This document shows positions 27,746-36,194 of a stretch of 64,000 nt of DNA, piece by piece. The DNA is taken from positions 1 through 64,000 of the forward strand of contig NZ_JAAKGT010000012.1 of NCBI RefSeq assembly GCF_011043625.1, written 5' to 3'. The notes under the pieces are model-generated. The model did no database searches. It worked only from the letters and a program-made list of their open reading frames with translations, and was not told the DNA's origin. A program made the translations under genes and the position numbers. Source of the DNA: Caulobacter sp. 602-2 (GTDB taxonomy: Bacteria > Pseudomonadota > Alphaproteobacteria > Caulobacterales > Caulobacteraceae). Positions within the stretch are counted from its first letter, which is position 1, and every line of letters begins with the position of its first letter.

Positions 27746-29370
27746 CGACCGAAAGCTTGACCAAGCCCGCCGCGCATCCCGTTTCCGCAGCCGGCGCCGA
27801 GTGGTGGCGCGGCGCGGTGATCTATCAGGTCTATCCGCGCAGCTACGCCGACTCCAACGACGACGGCGTGGGCGACCTGCCGGGGATCACCGCGCGCCTT
27901 GAGCACATCGCTTCGCTGGGCGTGCAGGCGATCTGGCTGTCGCCGTTCTTCGCCTCGCCGATGAAGGACTTCGGCTACGACGTTTCGGACTATCGCGACG
28001 TCGACCCGATCTTCGGAACCCTGGCCGACTTCGACGCCCTGATCGACAAGGCCCATCGTCTGGACGTGAAGATCATCATCGATCTGGTGTTCTCGCACAC
28101 CAGCGACGAGCACGCTTGGTTCGCCCAGAGCCGGGAAAGCCGGGATAATCCGTATGCGGACTGGTACGTCTGGGCCGACGCCAAGCCCGACGGCTCGCCG
28201 CCCAGCAACTGGCAGTCGGTGTTCGGCGGCCCGGCCTGGACCTGGGACGCCCGGCGCGGCCAGTACTACATGCACAACTTCCTGGCCTCGCAGCCGCAGC
28301 TGAACCTGCACAATCCCAAGGTCCAAGAAGCGCTGCTCGACGTCACCCGCTTCTGGCTGGAGCGCGGGGTCGACGGCTTCCGCTTCGACGCCATCAACTT
28401 CTCGATGCACGACCCGTCGCTGAAGGACAATCCGCCCCTGCCGCCGGGCGGCAAGCGCACCCGGCCGTTCGATTTCCAGGACAAGGTCCACAACCAGGGC
28501 CACCCGGACATCCCGAAGTTCCTGTCCCGCCTGCGGGCCCTGACCGACCAGTACGAGGGCCGGTTCTCGGTGGCCGAGATCGGCGGTGACAGGGCCGACG
28601 AGGAGATGAAGCGGTTCACGGCCGGCGAGGATCACCTCAACAGCGCCTACAGCTTCCTCTACCTCTATGCCGACGAGCTGCGCGAGGAGCTGGTGCGCGG
28701 CGGCGCGGCCGACTGGCCGGGCGCGCCGGGCGAGGGCTGGCCCTCCTGGACCTTCTCCAACCACGACGCGCCGCGGGCGGTGTCGCGCTGGGCCCGGGGC
28801 CGCGACCGCAAGGCCTTCGCCGAGATGGGCCTGCTTCTGCTGATGACGCTGCGCGGCAACGTCTTCGTCTACCAGGGCGAGGAGCTGGGCCTGCCCCAGG
28901 CCCACGTGCCGTTCGAGCGGCTCGTGGATCCCGAAGCCATCGCCAACTGGCCCCAGACCCTGGGCCGCGACGGCGCCCGCACGCCGATGCCGTGGACGGC
29001 CGCGGCGGCCAACGCCGGCTTCTCGACGGTGGAGCCGTGGCTGCCGGTCGATCCGGCCCACCTGCCGCTGTCGGTCGATGCGCAGGAGGCCGACGCGGCC
29101 TCGACCCTGCACGTCGCCCGCCGCCTGATCGGCCTGCGCGCGCAATGGCCGGCGCTGAAGACCGGCGGCATGCACCTTGTCGACACCAACACCCCGCTGC
29201 TGGTTTTCGAGCGCGGCGAGGGCGAGGCGGCGATGCTGTGCGTCTTCAACCTCGGCTTCGAGGCCGTGGCCTGGGACCTGCCGCAGGGCTGGACCGTGGT
29301 CGACAGCGTCAATCTCGGCGCGCCGGGCGCCGTGCCGCCGCTGGGCGGCCTGCTGGCGAAGCGGGGGTGA
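27742..29370 (+). CDS. Cytoplasmic alpha-glucosidase (GH13, oligo-1,6-glucosidase type)
   Basis: A 542-residue GH13 enzyme without a signal peptide, so it is cytoplasmic. It cleaves maltose or short alpha-glucosides after uptake. GAVIYQVYPRSYADSNDDGV is the standard N-terminal motif; catalytic residues are D216 (GFRFDAINF), E279 (VAEIGG) and D342 (SNHDAPR). It starts with GTG at 27742, overlapping the amylase stop (GTGA), so the exported and cytoplasmic steps are co-translated. The 3' end runs into a long palindromic repeat that may act as a transcript end. Confidence 0.9.
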   Translation: MTTESLTKPAAHPVSAAGAEWWRGAVIYQVYPRSYADSNDDGVGDLPGITARLEHIASLGVQAIWLSPFFASPMKDFGYDVSDYRDVDPIFGTLADFDALIDKAHRLDVKIIIDLVFSHTSDEHAWFAQSRESRDNPYADWYVWADAKPDGSPPSNWQSVFGGPAWTWDARRGQYYMHNFLASQPQLNLHNPKVQEALLDVTRFWLERGVDGFRFDAINFSMHDPSLKDNPPLPPGGKRTRPFDFQDKVHNQGHPDIPKFLSRLRALTDQYEGRFSVAEIGGDRADEEMKRFTAGEDHLNSAYSFLYLYADELREELVRGGAADWPGAPGEGWPSWTFSNHDAPRAVSRWARGRDRKAFAEMGLLLLMTLRGNVFVYQGEELGLPQAHVPFERLVDPEAIANWPQTLGRDGARTPMPWTAAAANAGFSTVEPWLPVDPAHLPLSVDAQEADAASTLHVARRLIGLRAQWPALKTGGMHLVDTNTPLLVFERGEGEAAMLCVFNLGFEAVAWDLPQGWTVVDSVNLGAPGAVPPLGGLLAKRG

Positions 29371-29393
29371 TCTCTCACCCTGCCACCTATCCG

Positions 29394-29528
29394 CCCGTCA
29401 TTCCCGCCCTTGTGGCGGGAATCCCTTTGTCAGCCGCAGGTGTGAGTGGGGCGGATCGCAAGCGATCCGCTTGCACCGCCTTTGCGAGCGGAGCCAGGGT
29501 TTCCCGCCACAAGGGCGGGAATGACGGG
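29394..29528. repeat. Long palindromic intergenic repeat, copy 1
   Basis: A 135-base element with perfect 28-base inverted arms (29394-29421 and 29501-29528). A smaller dyad, GCGGATCGC-AA-GCGATCCGC, stands near the middle (29451-29470). A second copy with identical arms lies at 34282-34415 in the same orientation. No coding gene fits here. Confidence 0.85.
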
Positions 29529-29558
29529 TTGAGAGGTGGGGGAAGGGCGAAGGGCTCT

Positions 29559-30572
29559 TCACCCCCCGCAGCTCTCGCGGATGATCAGATCCGTCGGCAC
29601 CCGCTCGCTGCGGCTGGCGCCCTGGCCGCTCGCGTCCAGCAGTTTCGACACCATCAGCCGGCCAGCCTTGGCGGTGTCCTGCGAGATGGTCGACAGGGCC
29701 GGGCGCGAGTAGCGTGCGAAGGGCACGTCGTCGTAGCCGATCACCGAGACGTCGCCGGGCACCGACAGGCCCGCATGCTGCAGCGCGCGGATGGCGCCCA
29801 GCGCGATCAGGTCGGAGGCGGCGACGACGCCGTCGAACTTCACGCCGCGCTGAATGAGAGAGTCGATGCTGGCCTCGGCCGACTCGACCTCGAAGTGGGC
29901 CGGCACGATCAGGTCGGGATCCACGCCCAGGCCGAACTGTTCGACCGCGTCGAGATAGCCGCGGTGGCGCTGCATGGCTTCGGGCGCCTCGGTGTCGCCC
30001 AGGAAGACGATGCGCTTTCTCCCGAGACGGGCAAGGTGCAGCGTCGCGCGCTTGGCGCCCAGCGGGTTGTCGGAACCTACCGAGCAATAGGCCTGGTCGG
30101 GCAGTTGCGCGCCCCAGACCACGAAGCGGGCTTCCGTCTCGGCCAGGCGGTTGAAGGCGGTGTGCAGCCAGGACTGGCCCAGGAAGATCACCCCGTCGGC
30201 GCGGCTGGTGGTCATGGCCGCCGACAGGTCCTCGAAGCTGCCCGGGGCCACGTGACTGACCAGGATGTCGCAGCCGCGCTCGCGGGCGGCCTCGCCGACG
30301 CCGGCGAACAGTTCGAGGAAGAACGGATCCGACAGGCGCCCCTCGCGGTGCTGCGGACGCGGCACGACGATGGCGATCGTGCCCTCGGCGCCGATCGGGC
30401 CGGCGGGCATGTAGCGGCGGAACGGATAGTCCATCTCGCGCGCCAGCTTCCAGATCAGCTGCTTGGTGCGCTGGTTGACAGCGGGGCTGTCGTTCAGCGC
30501 CCGCGAGGCGGTGGAGATCGAGACGCCGGCCATCCTGGCCAGGTCTTCCAGACGCGTCGCCCCCTTGCTCAC
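29559..30572 (-). CDS. malI: LacI-family maltose repressor (MalI-like)
   Basis: A 337-residue regulator. The N-terminal helix-turn-helix and hinge helix (TRLEDLARMAGVSISTASRA) are typical, followed by the periplasmic-binding-protein-like sensor fold (GTIAIVVPRPQ, DGVIFLGQSW, GDVSVIGYDDVPFARY). It sits between the amylase operon and the divergent GH97 gene, which matches the position of malI in the C. crescentus maltose locus. It probably binds TGCAAA/TTTGCA dyads in the promoter regions of this locus and is released by maltose or a product. The symbol rests on context. Confidence 0.85.
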   Translation of the reverse strand: MSKGATRLEDLARMAGVSISTASRALNDSPAVNQRTKQLIWKLAREMDYPFRRYMPAGPIGAEGTIAIVVPRPQHREGRLSDPFFLELFAGVGEAARERGCDILVSHVAPGSFEDLSAAMTTSRADGVIFLGQSWLHTAFNRLAETEARFVVWGAQLPDQAYCSVGSDNPLGAKRATLHLARLGRKRIVFLGDTEAPEAMQRHRGYLDAVEQFGLGVDPDLIVPAHFEVESAEASIDSLIQRGVKFDGVVAASDLIALGAIRALQHAGLSVPGDVSVIGYDDVPFARYSRPALSTISQDTAKAGRLMVSKLLDASGQGASRSERVPTDLIIRESCGG

Positions 30573-30709
30573 CGTATCCCGCCCCTGTCGTCCCTAGCGC
30601 CAAGGATTGCTGATGCAAAACTTGCCGCAAACTTTTTCACTGACCTGTTTAACGCATCGCCCGCCGTGCTTGGCAAGTGCGGCGAGGCGAGGTTTTCCGG
30701 AGTAGAAGC
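30573..30709. promoter_or_regulatory. malI/GH97 intergenic operator region
   Basis: ATGCAAAAC at 30613-30621 and TTGC-C-GCAAA at 30622-30631 lie close together between divergent malI and GH97. They resemble the half-sites seen before malA and the amylase gene. Autoregulation of malI is plausible. Confidence 0.45.
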
Positions 30710-32740
30710 ATGATCCTGCGCCTTCTCGCCGCGGCCGCCCTGGCCCTGGCGGCCTCGCCCGCGCTGGCGGCGGTCACGGCCGTCGCGACCTCGCCCGACA
30801 AGGTGCTGAGCGTGACGGTGACCACCGACAACGACGGCCAGCCGACCTATGCGGTCAGCCGTCTGGGCCGGCCGGTGATCGCCCCGTCCAAGCTGGGCTT
30901 CATCCTGGTCGACGCCCCCAAGCTGCAGCGCAATTTCGAGGTGACCGACCAGCAGACCCGCAGCGTCGACGAGACCTGGGACCTGCCCTGGGGCGAGCGC
31001 AAGAGCGTGCGCAACCGCTTCAACGAGCTGCGCGTGACCTTGGTCGAGAAGACCCCGCTGCACCGCAGGCTCGACGTGGTGTTCCGGCTCTATGACGACG
31101 GCCTGGGCTTCCGCTACGAGTTCCCCGAGCAGGCCAATCTGAAGACCGCCCGCATCGGCGAGGAGCTGACCGAGTTCTCCCTGGTCGACGAGGCCACGGC
31201 CTGGTGGATCCCGGCCTATGAGTGGAACCGCGAGGAATATCTCTACAACACCACGCCGGTCGAAGAGGTCAGCGTCGCCCAGACGCCGATGACCCTGCGC
31301 ACCAAGGACGGCCTGCACGTGTCGCTCCACGAGGCCTCGCTGGTGGACTACGCCGGCATGAACCTGGCCCGCGCCCAGGATCGTCGCTTCAAGGCCAGCC
31401 TGACGCCGGGGATCGGCGAGGCCAAGGTCGAGCGCACGCTGCCGTTCCCCACGCCCTGGCGCACCCTGCAGATCGCCGACAGCGCCGGCGGCCTCGTGAC
31501 CTCCAGCCTGATCCTCAATCTCAACGATCCCAACAAGCTGGGCGACGTCTCGTGGATCAAGCCGATGAAGTATGTCGGCGTCTGGTGGGAGATGCACCTC
31601 GACCACAAGACCTGGGGCTCGGGCCCCAAGCACGGCGCGACCAACGACAACGTCATGCGCCACATCGACTTCGCCGCCAAGCACGGCCTGGGCGGGGTGT
31701 TGGTCGAGGGCTGGAACAGGGGCTGGGACGGCGCCTGGTTCGCCGACGGCTCGGAGTTCAGCTTCACTGAATCCTATCCGGACTTCGATCTTGCGAAGCT
31801 CACCGACTACGCCCGCAAGAAGGGCGTGGTGCTGATCGGCCACCACGAGACCGCCGGCAACACTGTCGTCTACGAGCGCCAGATGGATGCGGCCTTCGAC
31901 CTCTACAAGTCGGTCGGCGTGCCGGCGGTGAAGACCGGCTATGTCGCCGACGCCGGCGGCGCCCAGGTGCTGGGGGCGGACGGCAAGACCCACTTTGCCT
32001 GGCACGAAAGCCAGGCCATGGCCGAGCATCACCTGCGGGTGCTGGAGGCGGCCGCCAAGCGGCAGATCGCCATCAACGCCCACGAGCCGATCAAGGACAC
32101 CGGCCTGCGCCGCACCTATCCCAACTGGATCAGCCGTGAGGGCGCGCGGGGTATGGAGTTCAGCGCCTGGGGCCAGCCGGGCAATCCGCCCGAGCACGAG
32201 GCCAACCTGGTCTTCACCCGCCTGCTCGCCGGGCCGATGGACTACACGCCGGGTATCTTCGGCATGAAGACCAAGGCCCCCGACGGCGTGGCCACCACCT
32301 GGGCCAAGCAGCTGGCGCTGTATGTCGTGATCTACAGCCCGATCCAGATGGCCGCCGACCTGCTCGAGAACTACGAGGCCAATCCTGCGCCCTTCAAGTT
32401 CATCGAGGACGTGCCGGTCGACTGGGCCGACACCAAGGTGATCAATGGCGAAATCGGCGACTTCGTCACCATCGCCCGCAAGGACCGCAAGAGCGACGAC
32501 TGGTACCTGGGCGCGATCAGCGACGAGCAGGGCCGGGTGCTCTCCGCGCCGCTGTCGTTCCTGGATCCGGGCCGCAAGTACCGCGCCGAGATCTATCGCG
32601 ACGGCGACAAGGCCGACTGGAAGACCGCCCCGCAGGACATCGTCATCGAGTCCCGCGAGGTGACGGCGGCCGATACGCTGACCTTGAAACTGGCCCCCGG
32701 CGGCGGCCAGGCGATCCGCTTCGTGGCGCTGAAGCGGTAG
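30710..32740 (+). CDS. Periplasmic alpha-glucosidase (GH97, SusB-like)
   Basis: A 676-residue GH97 enzyme. Signal peptide MILRLLAAAALALAASPALA; an N-terminal beta-sandwich with DDGLGFRYEFPEQ; then the catalytic barrel with VGVWWEMHLDHKTWGSGPKH, GVLVEGWNRGWDGAW and GVVLIGHHETAGN; and a C-terminal beta domain. The E residues of these motifs match the calcium and general-acid positions of the inverting SusB type. It releases glucose from the non-reducing end of maltodextrins in the periplasm. I chose the ATG at 30710; the frame opens earlier at 30677 without signal-peptide sense. Confidence 0.9.
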   Translation: MILRLLAAAALALAASPALAAVTAVATSPDKVLSVTVTTDNDGQPTYAVSRLGRPVIAPSKLGFILVDAPKLQRNFEVTDQQTRSVDETWDLPWGERKSVRNRFNELRVTLVEKTPLHRRLDVVFRLYDDGLGFRYEFPEQANLKTARIGEELTEFSLVDEATAWWIPAYEWNREEYLYNTTPVEEVSVAQTPMTLRTKDGLHVSLHEASLVDYAGMNLARAQDRRFKASLTPGIGEAKVERTLPFPTPWRTLQIADSAGGLVTSSLILNLNDPNKLGDVSWIKPMKYVGVWWEMHLDHKTWGSGPKHGATNDNVMRHIDFAAKHGLGGVLVEGWNRGWDGAWFADGSEFSFTESYPDFDLAKLTDYARKKGVVLIGHHETAGNTVVYERQMDAAFDLYKSVGVPAVKTGYVADAGGAQVLGADGKTHFAWHESQAMAEHHLRVLEAAAKRQIAINAHEPIKDTGLRRTYPNWISREGARGMEFSAWGQPGNPPEHEANLVFTRLLAGPMDYTPGIFGMKTKAPDGVATTWAKQLALYVVIYSPIQMAADLLENYEANPAPFKFIEDVPVDWADTKVINGEIGDFVTIARKDRKSDDWYLGAISDEQGRVLSAPLSFLDPGRKYRAEIYRDGDKADWKTAPQDIVIESREVTAADTLTLKLAPGGGQAIRFVALKR

Positions 32741-32750
32741 AGCTCTTCAA

Positions 32751-32864
32751 TTGTCATCCCGGCCGTAGCGAAGCGGAGCGCCGGGGATCTCCCGCGGATG
32801 ATCCGTCCAGCGTGGGAGATCCCGGCTCTGCGGGCCGCGCGCGGCCCTCCGGCCGGGATGACAA
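32751..32864. repeat. Palindromic intergenic repeat (second family)
   Basis: Perfect 14-base arms TTGTCATCCCGGCC and GGCCGGGATGACAA enclose about 86 bases with an inner GGGATCTCCC / GGGAGATCCC pair. It lies between the converging GH97 and flavoprotein genes and may serve as a transcription end. Confidence 0.75.
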
Positions 32865-32881
32865 GATAAGGGGAGGGCGCC

Positions 32882-33775
32882 CTACCCGAACACCAGCGAC
32901 CGGTGCGCGCCCACCCCCGCCAGCACGCCGTCGGCCGAGGCCAGGGTGGCGTTGTGGTTGGCCCGCGCTGCGTCGCCGGCGGCGAACACGCCCGGCACGC
33001 TGGTCGCCTTCCAGTCGTCGACGCTGATCAGCGGCCCCAGCGGGCCGTCCTCCAGCGCGCAGCCGAGTTGCTCGGCCAGCGGGCTGGCCATGCGCACGGT
33101 GGGCGAGGCGAAGATCGCCTCGATGGCGACGATGCGGCCGTCGGCCAGGCGAGCGCCGCAAAGCTTCGGCTCGTCGCCCAGCAGTTCGACCACCGGAACC
33201 TCCTCGATCGCCACGCCGCGCGCGGCCAGTTTCTCGCGGGTCTCAGCGTCGATCGCCAGGCCTTGGCTGAACAGGGTGGTGGGGCCCCAGTCGGGGATCA
33301 TCTGGGCCTTGTGCAGGTCCATCGCGCCGCTGGCCAGCACGCCCAGCCGTCGGTCGCGCGCCTCGTAGCCGTGGCAGTAGGGGCAGTGCAGCACGCTGGC
33401 GCCCCAGCGGGGCTTCAGGCCCGGAATGTCGGGCAACTGGTCGGCGACGCCGGTGGCCAGCACCAGGCGTTTGCTCCGCAGGGTGCGGCCGTCGCCCAGG
33501 GCCATGGCGAAGCCTTCGCCCTCTTGGCTTGCGTCGCGGGCCTCGCCCTCGACGAACGACACGGTGGGATAGGCCGCCAGCTGCCGGCGGGCCTCGCGCA
33601 GGATGTCGAACGGCGCCTTGCCGTCCTGGCCGAGGAAGCCGTGCGAGGCGTCGGCGAAGCGGTTGCGCGGCAGGCCCGCGTCGACCACCAGCACGTCGCG
33701 GCGGGCGCGGGCCAGCTGCATGGCGGCGGACAGGCCGGCGAAGCTGCCGCCGACGACGATGACGTCATGATTCAT
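32882..33775 (-). CDS. Thioredoxin-reductase-like FAD/NAD(P) oxidoreductase
   Basis: A 297-residue class II pyridine nucleotide-disulfide oxidoreductase. VIVVGGSFAGLSAAMQLARA binds FAD, LHCPYCHGYEAR holds the CPYC redox pair, and VPGVFAAGDAARANHNATLA is the C-terminal FAD motif. The glycine motif for NADPH is present only in altered form (LGVLASGAM), so the partner is uncertain. It overlaps the Rrf2 gene by 11 bases and is co-transcribed with it. It reads as an insert within the maltose locus. A redox-responsive role under the Rrf2 regulator is inferred. Confidence 0.85.
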   Translation of the reverse strand: MNHDVIVVGGSFAGLSAAMQLARARRDVLVVDAGLPRNRFADASHGFLGQDGKAPFDILREARRQLAAYPTVSFVEGEARDASQEGEGFAMALGDGRTLRSKRLVLATGVADQLPDIPGLKPRWGASVLHCPYCHGYEARDRRLGVLASGAMDLHKAQMIPDWGPTTLFSQGLAIDAETREKLAARGVAIEEVPVVELLGDEPKLCGARLADGRIVAIEAIFASPTVRMASPLAEQLGCALEDGPLGPLISVDDWKATSVPGVFAAGDAARANHNATLASADGVLAGVGAHRSLVFG

Positions 33776-34229
33776 GATGAGGGTCCTTGCAGCCCGCCGC
33801 CGCCAGTACGACGCGGCGCGGGCCGATCTGGGCGGCCAGGTCCGCCAGGGTGATCTTGGAAAGGCGCTCGTCCAGCAGGCGGCGGGCCTGGGCCACCGCG
33901 TCGTCGAGGGCGGCGTTGACCGCCTGCTCGACCAGGCAGCCGGGGCTTTCCTCGGCCTTGCCCAGCGCCAGCAGCGGCTCGTCCAGCGCCGCCTGGATGT
34001 CGGCCAGGGTGACGGCGTCGAGCGGTTTCAGCAGGGTCCAGCCGCCGCCGTGGCCCTTGGTCGAGCCGACGATGCCGGCGTCGCGAAGCCCTGCGAAGGT
34101 GCGGCGGATGACCACCGGATTGGTCGCGGCCCACGAGGCCAGGACTTCCGAGGTCAGGGCCTTGTCGGCCTGCTCGGCCATGTGCAGCAGCACGTGCAGG
34201 GCGACGGAGAGGCGGCTGTTCCGTTTCAT
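33765..34229 (-). CDS. Rrf2-family transcriptional regulator
   Basis: A 154-residue Rrf2 protein (MKRNSRLSVALHVLLHMAEQ; SEVLASWAATNPVVIRRTFA; GGGWTLLKPLDAVTLADIQA). Only two cysteines are present (C in SPGCLVEQ and C in AAGCKDP), fewer than the three of Fe-S types such as IscR or NsrR, so cluster binding is doubtful. The ATG at 34229 starts right beside a TTAC/GTAA dyad that is probably its own operator. It precedes and overlaps the flavoprotein gene it is likely to control. Confidence 0.85.
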   Translation of the reverse strand: MKRNSRLSVALHVLLHMAEQADKALTSEVLASWAATNPVVIRRTFAGLRDAGIVGSTKGHGGGWTLLKPLDAVTLADIQAALDEPLLALGKAEESPGCLVEQAVNAALDDAVAQARRLLDERLSKITLADLAAQIGPRRVVLAAAGCKDPHHES

Positions 34230-34249
34230 GTAATTATATATGTTACGTG
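34227..34249. promoter_or_regulatory. Dyad at the start of the Rrf2 gene
   Basis: The arms CATGTAA and TTACGTG (one mismatch) flank an AT-rich centre. The site covers the Rrf2 start codon, a good place for autorepression. Confidence 0.5.
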
Positions 34250-34281
34250 ATGGGGCGAGGCGCAAGGGGCGCTCACCTCAT

Positions 34282-34415
34282 CCCGTCATTCCCGCCCTTG
34301 TGGCGGGAAGCCCTCTGTCAGCCGCAAGGGCGGGTGGGCGGATCGCTGGCGATCCGCTGGCGTCTCACGTTTCAGCGGAACCAGGGTTTCCCGCCACAAG
34401 GGCGGGAATGACGGG
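34282..34415. repeat. Long palindromic intergenic repeat, copy 2
   Basis: A 134-base element whose 28-base arms (34282-34309 and 34388-34415) are identical to those of the copy at 29394-29528. The interior differs but keeps CTGTCAGCCGCA and an inner GCGGATCGC / GCGATCCGC pair. The two copies are direct repeats bracketing malI, GH97 and the Rrf2 pair. Confidence 0.85.
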
Positions 34416-34592
34416 AGGGTGATGCAAATTTATGAGAATTGTTGCCAGATAAGGGTGGTCGTCATCTCGGGGAGACCGCGCGGGTGCCAAGTGGCGGGCT
34501 CGTTTGGGCGTCATTTCGGCCCACAAGAGCAGACAAAACCCCACTTCCTCATTGCATCACTCCCCGCCCCATGCGCAAATGCGCGTCGAAAA

Positions 34593-34613
34593 GCGCATTG
34601 CAAATATTTGCGC
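34593..34613. promoter_or_regulatory. Operator-like dyad before the malY-like gene
   Basis: GCAAATATTTGC (34600-34611) is a perfect palindrome within a larger GCGCA...TGCGC frame. It shares the TTGCAAA half-site of the other maltose promoters and lies 43 bases before the carrier gene. Confidence 0.5.
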
Positions 34614-34653
34614 AAACGGCCGGGGAAACCGGCGGCGTCAAGGCGGGGAAGCG

Positions 34654-36186
34654 ATGACCAAGGCCAGGCTGAGCCTCTTCCAGATCTGGAACATGTGCTT
34701 CGGGTTCTTCGGGATCCAGATCGGCTTTGGCCTGCAGAACGCCAACACCAGCCGCATCTTCCAGACCCTCGGCGTCGAGATCGACCACCTGGCCATCCTG
34801 TGGATCGCCGCCCCGGCCACGGGCCTCCTGGTGCAGCCGATCATCGGCCACCTGTCCGACAAGACCTGGGGCCGGCTGGGCCGCCGGCGGCCCTACTTCT
34901 TCTGGGGCGCGATCCTGACCACGGCCGCCCTGATCCTGATGCCCAACTCGCCCACGCTGTGGATCGCGGCCTCGGCGCTGTGGATCATGGACGCCTCGAT
35001 CAACATCACCATGGAGCCGTTCCGGGCCTTCGTCGGCGACAACCTGCCCGACGAGCAGCGCGCGACCGGCTACGCGATGCAGAGCTTCTTCATCGGCATC
35101 GGCGCCGTGCTGGCCTCGTGCCTGCCTTGGATCCTGACCAACTGGCTGGACGTGGCCAACACCGCCCCGGCCGGCCAGATCCCGCCGTCGGTGCGCATCG
35201 CCTTCTATGTCGGCGGGGCGGCGCTGCTGGCCTCGGTGCTGTGGACCGTCTTCTCCACCCGCGAGTACTCGCCCGAGCAGATGGCGGCCTTCGAGGCCGC
35301 GCAAGCCGCCGCCAAGGGCGAGGCCGTCTCGGCCGAGGCGGGTCCGGGGCGCGCGGTTTCCGCCTACCTGACCGGCGGCGCGATCTGGACGGTCGCCGGC
35401 CTGGCGGTCGCGGCGGGCGTCTATGCCGCCAAGCTGGAGAAGGAGCTCTACGTACTGGCCGCCCTGATCGGCGGCTTTGGCCTGGCGCAACTGGCCGCCG
35501 GCCAGCTGAAGCGGGCGGGGCGTACGGCAAACGGCTTTTCCGAGGTGGTCGAGGACCTCTTCGCCATGCCCGCCACGATGAAGCAGCTGGCGGTGGTGCA
35601 GTTCTTCTCGTGGTTTGGCCTGTTCGCCATGTGGATCTACACCACCCCCGCCGTGGCGGCCTTCCACTACGGCGCGTCGGACGCCACCTCGGCCGCCTAC
35701 AACGCCGGGGCCGACTGGGTGGGGGTGCTGTTCGGCGTCTACAACGGCGTGGCGGCCCTGGCGGCCCTGCTGATCCCGGTGATCGCGCGCCTTTTCAGCC
35801 GCCGCGTCGCCCACGCCCTGTGCCTGGTGCTGGGCGGGCTTGGCCTGCTCTCATTCCTGGCGGTCCGCGATCCGAAGCTGCTGGTGATCGGCATGGTCGG
35901 CGTCGGCTTCGCCTGGAGCTCGATCCTGTCGTCGCCCTATTCGATCCTGTCGGGCTCGGTGCCGGGGCGGAAGATGGGCGTCTACATGGGCATCTTCAAT
36001 TTCTTCATCGTCATCCCGCAGCTGCTGGCCGCCACGGTGCTGGGCCTGCTGCTCAAGACCTTCTTCGGCGGCCAGGCGATCTATGCGCTCGTGCTGGGCG
36101 CGGCCTCGTTCCTGATCGCCGCGGTTTCCGTCTTCGCCGTCAACGACCCGGGCGAGCCCAAGCGGCTGGCCAAGTCTGCTTCGTGA
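34654..36186 (+). CDS. malY: Inner-membrane maltose/sugar carrier, MFS (MalY-like)
   Basis: A 510-residue MFS/GPH-type sugar transporter. MTKARLSLFQIWNMCFGFFG begins the first helix; GHLSDKTWGRLGRRRPYFFW is the strong loop signature shared with SLC45-like sucrose and maltose carriers. About 12 hydrophobic segments can be counted. It should bring maltose across the inner membrane, in place of an ABC importer. The ATG at 34654 is preceded by GGGGAAGCG. A GH15 gene follows after 8 bases and so is cotranscribed. The symbol is assigned from the C. crescentus locus by memory, not by search. Confidence 0.82.
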   Translation: MTKARLSLFQIWNMCFGFFGIQIGFGLQNANTSRIFQTLGVEIDHLAILWIAAPATGLLVQPIIGHLSDKTWGRLGRRRPYFFWGAILTTAALILMPNSPTLWIAASALWIMDASINITMEPFRAFVGDNLPDEQRATGYAMQSFFIGIGAVLASCLPWILTNWLDVANTAPAGQIPPSVRIAFYVGGAALLASVLWTVFSTREYSPEQMAAFEAAQAAAKGEAVSAEAGPGRAVSAYLTGGAIWTVAGLAVAAGVYAAKLEKELYVLAALIGGFGLAQLAAGQLKRAGRTANGFSEVVEDLFAMPATMKQLAVVQFFSWFGLFAMWIYTTPAVAAFHYGASDATSAAYNAGADWVGVLFGVYNGVAALAALLIPVIARLFSRRVAHALCLVLGGLGLLSFLAVRDPKLLVIGMVGVGFAWSSILSSPYSILSGSVPGRKMGVYMGIFNFFIVIPQLLAATVLGLLLKTFFGGQAIYALVLGAASFLIAAVSVFAVNDPGEPKRLAKSAS

Positions 36187-36194
36187 GGCCCCTC

